From Larus michahellis (taxonomy: Eukaryota > Chordata > Aves > Charadriiformes > Laridae), in contig NC_133910.1 in NCBI RefSeq assembly GCF_964199755.1, forward strand, positions 12,842,711-12,906,710: a stretch of 64,000 nucleotides of DNA, in the 5' to 3' direction. Position 1 is the first letter of the stretch, and each line of letters starts with the position of its first letter. A model generated the notes under the pieces. That model saw only the letters and a list, made by a program, of their open reading frames with translations, was not told where the DNA came from and did not search any database. The position numbers and the translations under genes are program-made. Shown here piece by piece: positions 1 to 16,900 of the stretch.

Positions 1-3000
1 AGAAGCCTAATGAACAAGACCAAATACAGTTCACAAAGAAAATCCAGGACAAAACAAAGAACAGGAACAGACAAACATTCAGCTGTAGTGCAAGTGATTC
101 GCTGTAGGAAAGACACAGTGGGTACTGCCAATACTTTGTACTGGGATGGGTCCTTCCCACCCCAGGGTTTTACTCATCCACAACAAGGAAGGTGGAAGCG
201 CCTCCGTCACAGCTGTGCGTGGAGCCTCCACCTCCATCACTCCGAGATTTCAGCTGCATAGTTAGTAGCAAATTGCTCTTACCCCTTTCCTGCGTGTCCT
301 GCAAGACTAAGGACTTTTAAAAAAATTTTTTAGAGCCTAACCTTAAGTAAAACACAGCTGCAGGAGGTGGCTATGGCTGCAAGGAACAAATGGTCTTGCT
401 GAGTATCACGTCCAACCTAACTCCTCCCAAAAGGGCAGCACAAAGGCTGAGCTGGGAGATGGTTTGCCCAAGCTCCTGAAACGCACTTGGCAGCCCGAGG
501 GCTGGTGGTGGTGCCTGTGTCCTCCCGTCCCTGGAACCTTCAGCCTGCTGTGACAAGGAAGCATGGGGTAACATAGCATATTTGACCTAGATCTCAAGAT
601 ATGCCAGCTACTACTCAGATCCCCTGCAGGAGCAGATGAGAGAAATCACCTGAGAAGATGTGCTTTATCAGAAGATTAATTTAAAGCAGCCTGGGACAGA
701 GGAGGAGAGATGGGCCAAAAATCAAAACGACAGACAAAACTCAGAATTAGACCTAACCTTTGCAGCTGAGACCCATTTCCAGAAAGATGTTCAGCTCTGG
801 CTGGAATATGACTATTTCTAAGCATGGCCTGATTACAAGAGGTCTCAAGAGCCTCTGGTTTCCACTGACCTTCTGAAGATCAGGATCTCTGGCAGCCCTG
901 TGCTAGAGCATTCGCTTTCTCACATGGCTATGGACCAAGTCTTGATATCTTCACTTCAGTGAAACCCTTCCCTGAAGACAAAAAAAATGACAGAGATAAA
1001 TTGAGCTTCCCAGGGCTTGGCCTGAGGAGGAAATGCCCAAATATGAAATGAGGCTGGACTCTGTGAGAACCTCATTGGAGAAGTACTGTCGGAGTGACAT
1101 CCTTTCTTCAATATAGAAAGTCTGAGCGTTTTTGCTACAACATTTAGAGTCCGAGAAACCACAGTGGCTCTTTCCAGAGGTAGAATGGTCTTTTTATTCA
1201 CTGCACACACAGAGAATCAGTCGGTGTTACAAAATCAGCTCCTGCCCAGAGCCGCGAGGTCTGGGTACGCAGCAGAAAGTGGAGCTTCTGCTCTTCTCTT
1301 CACGCCCAACGGACACCCCCAGGGGACGTGCACAAGTGCTGTCAGCTTCACGGCTGAATGGGACAGGGAGGAGCCGCACGCTGTATAAATGCCCGTGGGT
1401 AAGGAGCGCACGGCTCGGGCGGTGCGTGGTGTAACAGTCCATCGCCAAGTGCACACACACTGCCAGTACCCAGGTGTCTTTCCACACTCACCAACAACTC
1501 GCTGCAGTCACTGCATCACCCCCTCTTGAGTTCCCATGTAACAAAACTTCTGTCCCATCGTCTCCCAAGGGGCCTTCCCAAGACCTGGCAAGCAGAACCT
1601 CTTCCATAGAGACCCCATGGATTAGCCATCCAGCCTGGATGCCGTCAGTGGGGATTGGGTTCAGCCTGCAAACTCTCTAGAGCAGGGCTTTTAAATCATT
1701 TATCCTTACACAGCTCCAAGCACCCTGATGGTGCCTCTAAACACAATTAATAACCACCATGCACTGTGAACGGGCACATTAACTACTGTGATGCTACTAC
1801 TCTAAAGGTCCTTTCTATCTCCACAAAACCAGTGCCTGGCCCACACGGAGGTGAGACCATCCGCTAACTGTCACTACAACTCTACAAAGCCATAGGTGCT
1901 GTCACCAGGCCACGTCTGCCATGATGGCAGCTTCTGGCTTGGTTTCAGCTGCACCAGAGACAGCCGCAATTCCCAAGAGCTCCCACTCCAGACACGCATC
2001 TGTAGGAGTCGGCACTCTTGGAGCACGGATCTGAGACACCTCCTGTTGCGGCAGGCACAGAGACACTGAACAGTCCCGCCGTCTTCAAGCGTTGTGGCCA
2101 AAGGCTCCAGCTCAGCTCTCGCAGAAGCGACCCTGAGGCCGATTTTCAACAAAAGCGTCGAGCTCAGAGCTGAGCTTTGCAACCCGCCAAGGGCGGCAGA
2201 GCTGGTGCGGATTGTTCGCTTGCCTTGGCCCCAGTGCCAGACCCAGCTGCCACAAAACACAGCGTGACAGCACTGCTGGCGTCCAAGGGACTTCTGCCGA
2301 GGGACCAGAGGGGATCCATCCATGCCGATGAGCCCTCCAGGTGACCTGGAGCAGCGTCTGCCTGTGCCACCCCCAGGGACTGTCCTAATGCCATAGACCA
2401 GCAGCACCAGGGCCACAACCTTTTAGGGTCCTACCAGGTCCGCGGTTCATCCCCGCGGGCGTAGCTCAGCCTGCGGGCGCTCCTCTGTCGCCTCCGCTTT
2501 GCCTTGCGCCTCCTGTCCCTAAAGCTACCGTGGAACTACTCACAGAGCAAAGCAGCCACTACCAAAGACATGCTCGTAGCTACGTGCATCGGCCTGCGAC
2601 GTTCCTCTACTACACGCTACTTAACGCCCCAAACCCCCCTGAAATCAAAGCAGGTGTCCTGTGTGCCAGGCAGGACTCTGCACGTGAACCACCCGGTAAA
2701 GGTACAGCGCAGGGGCACGGGCTCTTTTCACCCTGAAGATGCCGCGGGCTGCGGTATGTTCCTCCTGCAGCACCCCATCACCGCAGGCAGCGTGACCCAC
2801 GCAGGAGCCTGCGGTCCCCGCATACACACACACACAAAAGGCCAGTGCCCCATGCATTGGGGGGATCAGCCCGGAGCTGGGGGCTCTGAAATGGCTCAGT
2901 CTTTATTGAAACCAGCTGCACCTGGGCTGCGGTGCCTGTTCTGTGTCCCCGACAGGCCGGTGTCAGAGCAATCACGGGCCAGAGGCCTGGCGGGAAGGGG

Positions 3001-4570
3001 CTTAGCACAACATGGCTACGCAGCATCCAGCTGCACGGGCCTGCGTGTTTAAACAAACCCAAGCCGCGTTCCTGACTGGTGTAAATCCTCACACCTCCCT
3101 GGGCTCCAAGGAAGAAACAGCAGCTAACGCGGGCCGGCAGCTTAGCCCCCCGTCTCCAGGGACCACTCTGCTCCTGCTGCATCCCTACCCTGCCACCCCC
3201 TCCAGCAGCGGCTCCATCCCGGGCTCTGCCAGGGAGCTGCTGGTGTCGTTCTGCTAACGCGAATATGCACCGTGCCTAAAGAAAGGATTATATAGATATT
3301 TTCCAAGACAACGCTGCTCAGAAGCCGCAGAGTGGCTGGAGGACGGACCCTTCTGACAGACGGCGCTCAGCCTCCAGCAGCATTTCTCAGGCCACAGCAC
3401 CACCTCTCTGGTACCCCCGTGATTCAACTGGGACCACAAAACGTTGGTGGCAGCGGGAGCTCAGCTCCCAGGGCAGGGGAGCAAGAACAGGCCGCGCTCC
3501 CCGCTGTCACGGCTCCCCAGAGCCGCTGCCTGCCGTGGCTGCTGAGCCGAGCACAAACCTCCAGCCCAGCAGTTACAGCCCGGTTTTCCTCCCTTCTCGG
3601 TCCCAGAAGAGGGGGGGAAACAAACTTCGTCAATACACTTTGTCAACGCACTTTCTAAAGTTTGAGAAATGCTCCCAAGGCTGAAATAGGATTTTACAGT
3701 ATCCCAGTTATAGCATCCCAGTTACCGCAGCCAGGGCTCTCCCTGGGTCCGGAGACCCCCCGCAATGAAAGGAGGTGGTCCTTTGAAGGACAGGGAACAG
3801 AGCACTCCTTTCTCCTGTGTCCGGAGAAAAGAAGTCCCATGAAAATGCTTAAATAGCTAGAAATAAATTATTCCCCTTTTTCCTAATCAAAATAAAAAGC
3901 AATAATGTAAAATCAAATAAATCAAACCCAGAAGAAGGCATGACAAGAAGAGGGGGATCTGGACTTAGCGGTTTTGTTCTGCACGGTACAAAGCAAACAG
4001 AAAATACAATGCGAGAGCCACTGATGGAGCCTGGGATGGAGGCGCGAGACGCCCCAGCTGTCCCCGCTGAAACGGTGCGGACTTCTCTGGGTTTGCAAAG
4101 GAAGGATATGCCACCTTCCCACGCAGAACCAGCCCAGGACCGGCGCAAAAAGAACATGAGCCCAAAGAGAAAGGCCGTGCCAGGCAGAAGCGAGAGCAGG
4201 TCCCTTGCGCAGAGGGATGGGTCACGGGAGCAGATGCGGGGAGTGAGAGAGAACAGAGCAGAGGCCCGGGCTCAGAGCGAAGGATGCTCTTGCACATCAG
4301 TAACGCTTACACCAGTAAAAAGTCCCGCTTGGCTCAAGCAATAGCACAATTTTTTTGCTGAGGTAAAGCAATCCTTCTTTCCCTTCTTCCCCAGTTAAAA
4401 GAGTGAAGCTTAAGAAAAGTACCCTTATTAAGACAAATTAATTCTTAGAATTCAAGTAAATTGCAGTAACTGCCCGCAGCTGCACCCAGAGGAAGAGGGG
4501 ACTGTGCTTCGTGGGTACCAGGATCCGCCCCAGCGCCTCCGGCAGCTCCTGTGCGGAGGCGGTTACTGTC
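1..4570. other. Distal flank left of CACFD1; possible extended 3' UTR, no coding exon recognised
   Basis: This stretch holds no exon I can assign to a family. Parts are GC-rich, so long open frames arise by chance on both strands (for example 1874-2416 minus and 2504-3052 plus); none shows domain-like composition or splice-bounded homology. On the minus strand, AATAAA signals lie at 2902-2907 and 1193-1198, so longer CACFD1 3' UTR isoforms could extend into it. In human the next gene beyond CACFD1 is SLC2A6 in convergent orientation, so the leftmost part could be its 3' UTR on the plus strand; AATAAA-like motifs on plus occur near 3863-3925. That assignment is inference only. A short CA repeat lies at about 2822-2836. 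Confidence 0.4.
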
Positions 4571-4576
4571 TTTATT
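4571..4576 (-). terminator. CACFD1: Candidate CACFD1 polyadenylation signal (AATAAA)
   Basis: TTTATT on the plus strand reads AATAAA on the minus strand. It is the first canonical hexamer downstream of the CACFD1 stop. Further hexamers at 2902-2907 and 1193-1198 would give longer isoforms. Confidence 0.45.
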
Positions 4577-5255
4577 CGCGTCTTTTGCTGGAAGCCCTTT
4601 CCCCTGCAGCGATGCCCCTGACACCTGGCCTAACTGGACCCACAGTAAAACATACTCAATGGAAGAAGACGACCAAGCTCAGGCATCACCATGTATTGTT
4701 AAACCCTGGATTAGTGTATTAGACCTGGGAAGGGCCACGCCAGAGAAGTTACTAAAAACACCTAATGTGCAATGGCAGGTTATCCCCAGGCACGAGGCCA
4801 GCGGCTCCCTGACTCCCAGGAGACCGGCGCAGGCACGGAGCTGGCACGGCAGCTCTGTCCCTCCTCACCCCATCCGGAGAGCAGATCCCAAATGAGCACC
4901 GCATCCTCGGCTCGTTATCAGGCGTCACTCCAAAGAAAGTCTACCTAGTCGGGCTTGTAAAGCAGCACACAAAGAGCCAGCACCTCTGCAGCAGAAAAAA
5001 AAAATAAATTAAAAAATAGAGGGACTGAGATATTTGGTTGAGGGTCGAGGAGGAGGGAGGCCAACGCGCTGAGGTCTGGCTGCTGGTGTGAGAAGAGGGC
5101 ACAGCCTGCCCCAGCCCCTGAGATTTCCAGCTGCTGCAGTGTCCGGGGAAATCATGGCGTAATGGAGAGGGGAGCGGGCAGAGGGAAGGGCGGAGTGGAT
5201 TTCCATATCTTCACCATCTCAGTGTCCAGAAGAAGTTACCCCGAGCTTTCGTGCT
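4571..5255 (-). other. CACFD1: CACFD1 proximal 3' UTR
   Basis: This is the stretch directly downstream of the CACFD1 stop codon on the minus strand. The first canonical AATAAA reached when reading away from the stop is at 4571-4576, which gives a 3' UTR of about 0.7 kb. An A/T-rich tract lies at about 4996-5022. The extent is inferred from the signal alone; transcript ends were not observed. Confidence 0.5.
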
Positions 5256-12260
<7,005 letters not shown>

Positions 12261-13471
12261 GTACATATTCATAAGCAGGCGCGCAGGAATGAACTCCACG
12301 CCAGGGTCTGGGGGGCACCGGAGCTCAGGGTCCCGCTTCCCCTGGCTAAGATGCTGTTATCCAGGCAGCCGGCGTGTGCTCAGAAGAAAAGGAAACGTGA
12401 ATTTTTGCATTAACGAGAATTTCACAGTGTTACAAAATTCTGCCCTTGAGATAAGAGGGAAACACTCCCCTTAAATCTGAACGTAAACGGGTTTTCTCCC
12501 TAGAAAATGGGAGTAGAACTTTGCAAGTTAGAGATGTCCCAGTTGGCAGCCTGTTGGTATCCAAACAAATGGTCCAGGAAAACAGCCTTAATTCTCTTAA
12601 ATTACAAAGACAACAGCTGCATTTTTTGCACATTAACATGGAGCATACAGTCAGTAAGCAGAGCCCATCTCTGCAGACCAGGGACTCTGCATAGCTGATC
12701 TGGAACAATAAATAAATAGCAGTGAGACTTGGGATCCAGAGCAGAGTGGGAAGACAGATCCCATCTGCTAAAAGGTTACAAAAAAGGATTAAGAAAAGGA
12801 TGTCTTTTCATTAACATCTCCTGTTCGACAGGAAATGAAGGCCCAGTGCCTGCATCACCCACGCACTGCAGCGGGATAGCCGACATATCCAGCTCCTCAA
12901 GGATCTCGCTTCAAGAATCTACTTTCTAGCTTTCCCAGGAATGGAACGTAAATCTGGAGGCTGGCAAGCAAAAAACTCCAGGCTTAACCAGCACAAAACA
13001 ACCATTAAGAAGACAGAAGAAAATAAGATTTTTGCGGTTGTTAAAAGATGTCAGAGAATTCAAATGAAAGAAAGCAGAAGCAAGGTTAAAACTGCCCAGG
13101 CAGAACCACTTACTGCATCCAGCGTGACGAGCGAGGGCAGGCGCGTCCAGCCCGGCTCCAGGTGCGGAATAGCCCCTAAAGCAGTACATTGTGATTTTGA
13201 GGAGGATGACAGATTTGGACCAAAGCATGGTCCAGTGTTCAAGTTATTAAATAAAAACAACTTTTAAACGTATTTAAATCAAACTTGAGTGAATATTTGC
13301 GACCACTGTAAAATATTTCTTCCCGCTACAACTTGTATTATGCAGTTTCGACAATCTCTCAGTGCACAGTTCCTGTGAGATGAAGATACAAGCCGATTAA
13401 TAGCACAGCTACTGTTCTCATCTAAGTAAATAATGACGGGTTTGGTGCCAAGACGTAAGAGACAGAATTAT
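12261..13471. other. Intergenic region between CACFD1 promoter and ADAMTS13 3' end
   Basis: No exon of a known gene is recognised. A 108-codon plus-strand open frame at 12941-13267 is followed by A/T-rich sequence, but its product matches no family I know and is probably chance. Confidence 0.55.
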
Positions 13472-13477
13472 TTTATT
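13472..13477 (-). terminator. ADAMTS13: Candidate ADAMTS13 polyadenylation signal (AATAAA)
   Basis: TTTATT on plus is AATAAA on minus, about 500 nt past the stop. It is the first canonical hexamer after the one that overlaps the stop codon. Confidence 0.45.
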
Positions 13478-13520
13478 TTCCCATAGAAAAGTAGTACTGG
13501 TATCACTGACACTTATATGA

Positions 13521-13600
13521 TAGTAGAACCACAGAAGGGGTAGCTGGGGAGGGACCTCCGGATGTCACTTAGTCCTCCCATACAAAACCAGCTGTCACCA
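13521..13600 (-). mobile_element. Old, diverged CR1 3'-end fragment
   Basis: AGGGACCTCCGGATGTCACTTAGTCC resembles the reverse complement of the CR1 3' region (GGGACCTCTGGAGATCATCTAGTCC type). It is more diverged than the other copies and has no clean octamer tail. Confidence 0.65.
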
Positions 13601-13854
13601 GAGGTGTACAGAGGTTTGTGATGGAGCACTGAGCCACTCGGAAATCAAATTACTATCCTAAAAGGTCACAGAGTACGACAGAAGCAGGACCCTGAGACTT
13701 CAGCACCCAAGTCACTAACTGCAGACATGTAAACTGCATTAATACCAATCAACGCAGACAGAAAATCCGTATGAGGACCATTTGCTAAATATTTCGTAGT
13801 TACATGTCTTTTGCGTAACCTTTATAGCTATTAACTGAGATCCCAAAGGAATCA

Positions 13855-13940
13855 GTAGGTATTATTGTTCTTACTCAATAGATGGGGAGGCAGTTGCAAA
13901 AAGATTAAATGACTCGAACAGACACCAGTGACTAACTGGC
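13855..13940 (+). mobile_element. MIR-like SINE remnant
   Basis: ATTATTGTTC, then AGATGGGGAGGCAG, then GATTAAATGACT follow the order of the MIR consensus (ATTATT, AGATGGGGAAACTGAGGC, GTTAAGTGACTTG). It is old and diverged. Confidence 0.55.
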
Positions 13941-13975
13941 TCAGGGCCCTTCTCAGCGCAGTGGCCCTGGACCCT

Positions 13976-13981
13976 TTTATT
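13976..13981 (-). terminator. ADAMTS13: AATAAA hexamer overlapping the ADAMTS13 stop codon
   Basis: The final Lys codon AAA followed by TAAAAG creates AATAAA across the stop codon at 13977-13979. Whether it is used is unknown; the signal at 13472-13477 is the more conventional choice. Confidence 0.4.
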
Positions 13982-16900
13982 TGGGCTCAACAGCATGATA
14001 TTCAGCCCAGAAACTGTTTCGGCGGTCCTTAACGTTTTCATGAAATTCAATTTCAGCTTGGCTTCCTGTTGATTGCCAGAAGAATTGTTGTTTCCCACGG
14101 AACACCATTGTCTTCATGGTGCTTACATCACGGACCTGCATAAGGCAAGATCAAACCATTACATCCTAGCAGCCTGCAAGTTAAGTACCCACAAAATACT
14201 GGGGGCTGGCAAATCAGTCACTCGGGGAAAAGCTGCCCTACACAAAGGTCAGAATAAATACAGCAGACATCAGTAGCGCTCGTTCACGTCTACATTTACA
14301 AAACAGAGATCAGAGTCTGACCCTCCAGGATTTGTGACTGAACTTTGCATCTGGATGGAAACGTCTAAGGAGGAGATGGGTTCATACCCATGGAAACTAA
14401 CCCCTTTAGGTTTCTGACTCACCAGGACGTAATTAAAATGCGTGTGGTTGCTCTCATTGCCCAGGTCAATAGATAGGGCGCGGATAGCTATGCGATGCCG
14501 CGGGGCCACGTTGATGAAGGTCCGACACACTACTTCTTCCCTTTGATCGGGCAATTGTACAGGATTCTCTATTTCACCTTGGGGACCAAACAGCTGCTTG
14601 TCACAGTCTGAGAGGAGGAAAGGGAGCAGAAAAGAGAATGATTTAGAGAATCAGCATCTCCAAGAAAGAAATCACTTAAATTAAACACAGGCAGAAAAGT
14701 TTCTCTAAGGATTTTCATCTGGGAACCTCCAAGCATCAGCAAACACCTGCAGAGGGCTTGCCTTTAAAACAGAGGGGTAATCCACAAGTAATTCCAACAG
14801 TCCTCAAGAAGGGGCTTTTTAGATGCTAAGGATGAGTCAAGGTTTCCATAGATTTCCACAGGCAGCCATGATCCGTGGAATTCTGCGGGCATTGTCATGA
14901 GCGCCTTAATCTAAAGCAATAGCAAAGCTTTCAGTAGGGTACCTTGGTAATATTTTTTAGTTGCAGTTCTGCTGTTGTACTGAAGAATGACTCCATTTCC
15001 TGGCACCAAAACGCGCTGTTTCACAATCAGTGTATTCGTTCTGGAATTTATCAGTGACAAAGGGAGCTTCCTGCAGCCTGTCCGCCACATCATTCGCCCG
15101 GAAAACAGCACTACCTCACCTGGAATGGATGAGCACCGGGACTAGAAACACTTTTACTTTAAGTAAAAGGCTGGAACCTATTTTACATAGGTCTGGAATC
15201 AAGTAATTTCTGCATCTTGTCCCTATCTTATCAAAATCCGTCATGAAAACAGCCCAGTTAACTAATCTAACTGTACCGATTCCAGCAAGAGGGTATATTA
15301 CAGAGAGAGTTTATAACAGGCCAAAGCAATCAGCTTCTTTAAACCCATAAACTCCTTTCATCCAATATCTATCAACAAAACAGGTAGAAACCATTATACA
15401 GGGGGAGGAAAGGCATCACCTTCATTTAGTCCTGTCTGGCAAAGACTTGCTGGGACAGAAAATCTTGTAAAATGGTTTCAGAGATTACACAGGCTTCAAA
15501 GCAGCGAGAACCATTCAGGGCACCAAAAGCACACGGCAAATGAGCTGCAGGTTTCCCAAAAGGAAATCCCTGGGCAGTACCTGCGCTGCAGTTGAGGGAG
15601 CTCTGCAGGACGCTGACTGTGATCTCCTCCCCGAGAGGACGTCCGATGGCCACAGTGCAGTCGCTGCTCTCTACACCTGTCATGTTGATGACCCCAGTGG
15701 CATTAAGAAAGAGGTTTCCACAGACACCTGTACAACAAGAGACGGATGAGAAGCACATCCAGAAGGAAGTAGAGTTGCTGAAACACAGTTCCCATTTCCC
15801 TACTGGCACCGTGAACAGACAAATGCCAACAGCGTGCCCACCTTCCAGGTAAAGCACAGGAAGAGTCAGCTGCTGTCCCAAGGGGTCCCAAGTCAGAAGA
15901 GCTTTGGGACGCCCAGGGAAAGGAGTCATTATTCCTAGCTCAGAGAACACGGACAGCTCATGGCATGCTGGAAGCAGCAGCATGTTGTCCCCCCTAACCA
16001 GAAGTATTCCCTCCCACGCTCCTGTCCCTGAATGGCAGGAGGGTCACCACAATCCAGCCGCATGCAGTAAGCACCCATCTCTACCTTTTGGTAGTGTCCT
16101 CCTCACCTCCACTGGTCTCCTTTGCCTGTTCCTGAGTCACAGCTGGCACAGCAGACAGTGGGAGATCCAGGTCCTTGTATCTCGCCTCTTTGGCGGCTGC
16201 AGCTGCCGTCAGATGTGCGGCTGGTGTCACTGTCTGCAGTTCTGCTCCATGGGACCCGGTCCCCAGTGCCTGCTCGGGACAGGGCCCTGCCGAGCAGCCA
16301 CGTACCACAATGGCCTTGGGGAAGTGCCTGCAGAAGATGGGGTTCACGTGCTTACGGGTTAGCGGGTTGAGGCAGAAATCCTGCCGGGTCTGAATGCCAT
16401 TCCCACACGAAGTTGAACACTGCAGAGGAAGAAACCCACAGGCCTTTATACATGTGTTTCAGTTGGTATTTAGAAATAAATACACTTATTGGCTCAGGCA
16501 TGATCTGAGGGGCTGATCTTTTGTTCACCGATGGTGTCCTATCACTTGCCCTTTCAGTGGTCTGGTTTCATCGGCTGTAAGATGGCCCACCTCCCATGGG
16601 ATCTTCCAAACTATATCTCTGAATTGCAGAACCACTTCCCAAAAATTACAAAGATAGGCATTCCAGAAGAAAACATGCCAAAGACCATTTTTAAACTGCA
16701 GCCAAAACCCGAGAAACATGGGAAGCAAACCTATGGCTTCTAAACACAGGGCAGTGGAAAGGGTGGAAAACATCCCTAGAAACAGTTTAGCATTTCTGTG
16801 GGAAGTAAATACACAAGGCAGAAGTGGTATTTCTTCACCGCGCGCTTTAGGCAAGTGGACGGCTATGAGCCCGCTGCACTAGACACCAAATGCTGCATCT

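Larger units (their letters stand above)
13472..13976 (-). other. ADAMTS13: Probable ADAMTS13 3' UTR
   Basis: This lies downstream of the TAA stop at 13977-13979. An AATAAA on the minus strand at 13472-13477 gives a UTR of about 0.5 kb. Another AATAAA (13976-13981) overlaps the stop codon itself and would leave almost no UTR. A diverged CR1 and a MIR-like remnant fall inside the UTR. Confidence 0.5.

Noticed and set aside
1874-2416. 180-codon minus-strand open frame in the left flank
   Set aside because: It lies in GC-rich DNA that favours long open frames, has no recognisable domain or signal, and another 182-codon frame exists on the opposite strand next to it.
2504-3052. 182-codon plus-strand open frame
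   Set aside because: Composition-driven; no family similarity, no Kozak support and no exon-like conservation that I can judge.
12941-13267. 108-codon plus-strand frame followed by AATAAA
   Set aside because: No recognisable family or clear promoter; most likely chance, although a single-exon transcript cannot be excluded from sequence alone.
14270-14422. Open reading through the ADAMTS13 exon 27 donor ([12 protein letters not shown]...), which superficially resembles the human C-terminus
   Set aside because: A true last exon at 13977-14135 reads [20 protein letters not shown] and GSQAEIEF, matching human far better, with a proper acceptor and the correct phase; the GTGAGT at 14417-14422 is the donor.
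15426-15580. Continuation of ADAMTS13 exon 25 beyond the donor at 15580
   Set aside because: Sequence after SLNCSAG no longer resembles CUB1; the GTACTG donor joins in phase to exon 26 ([12 protein letters not shown]), which does.
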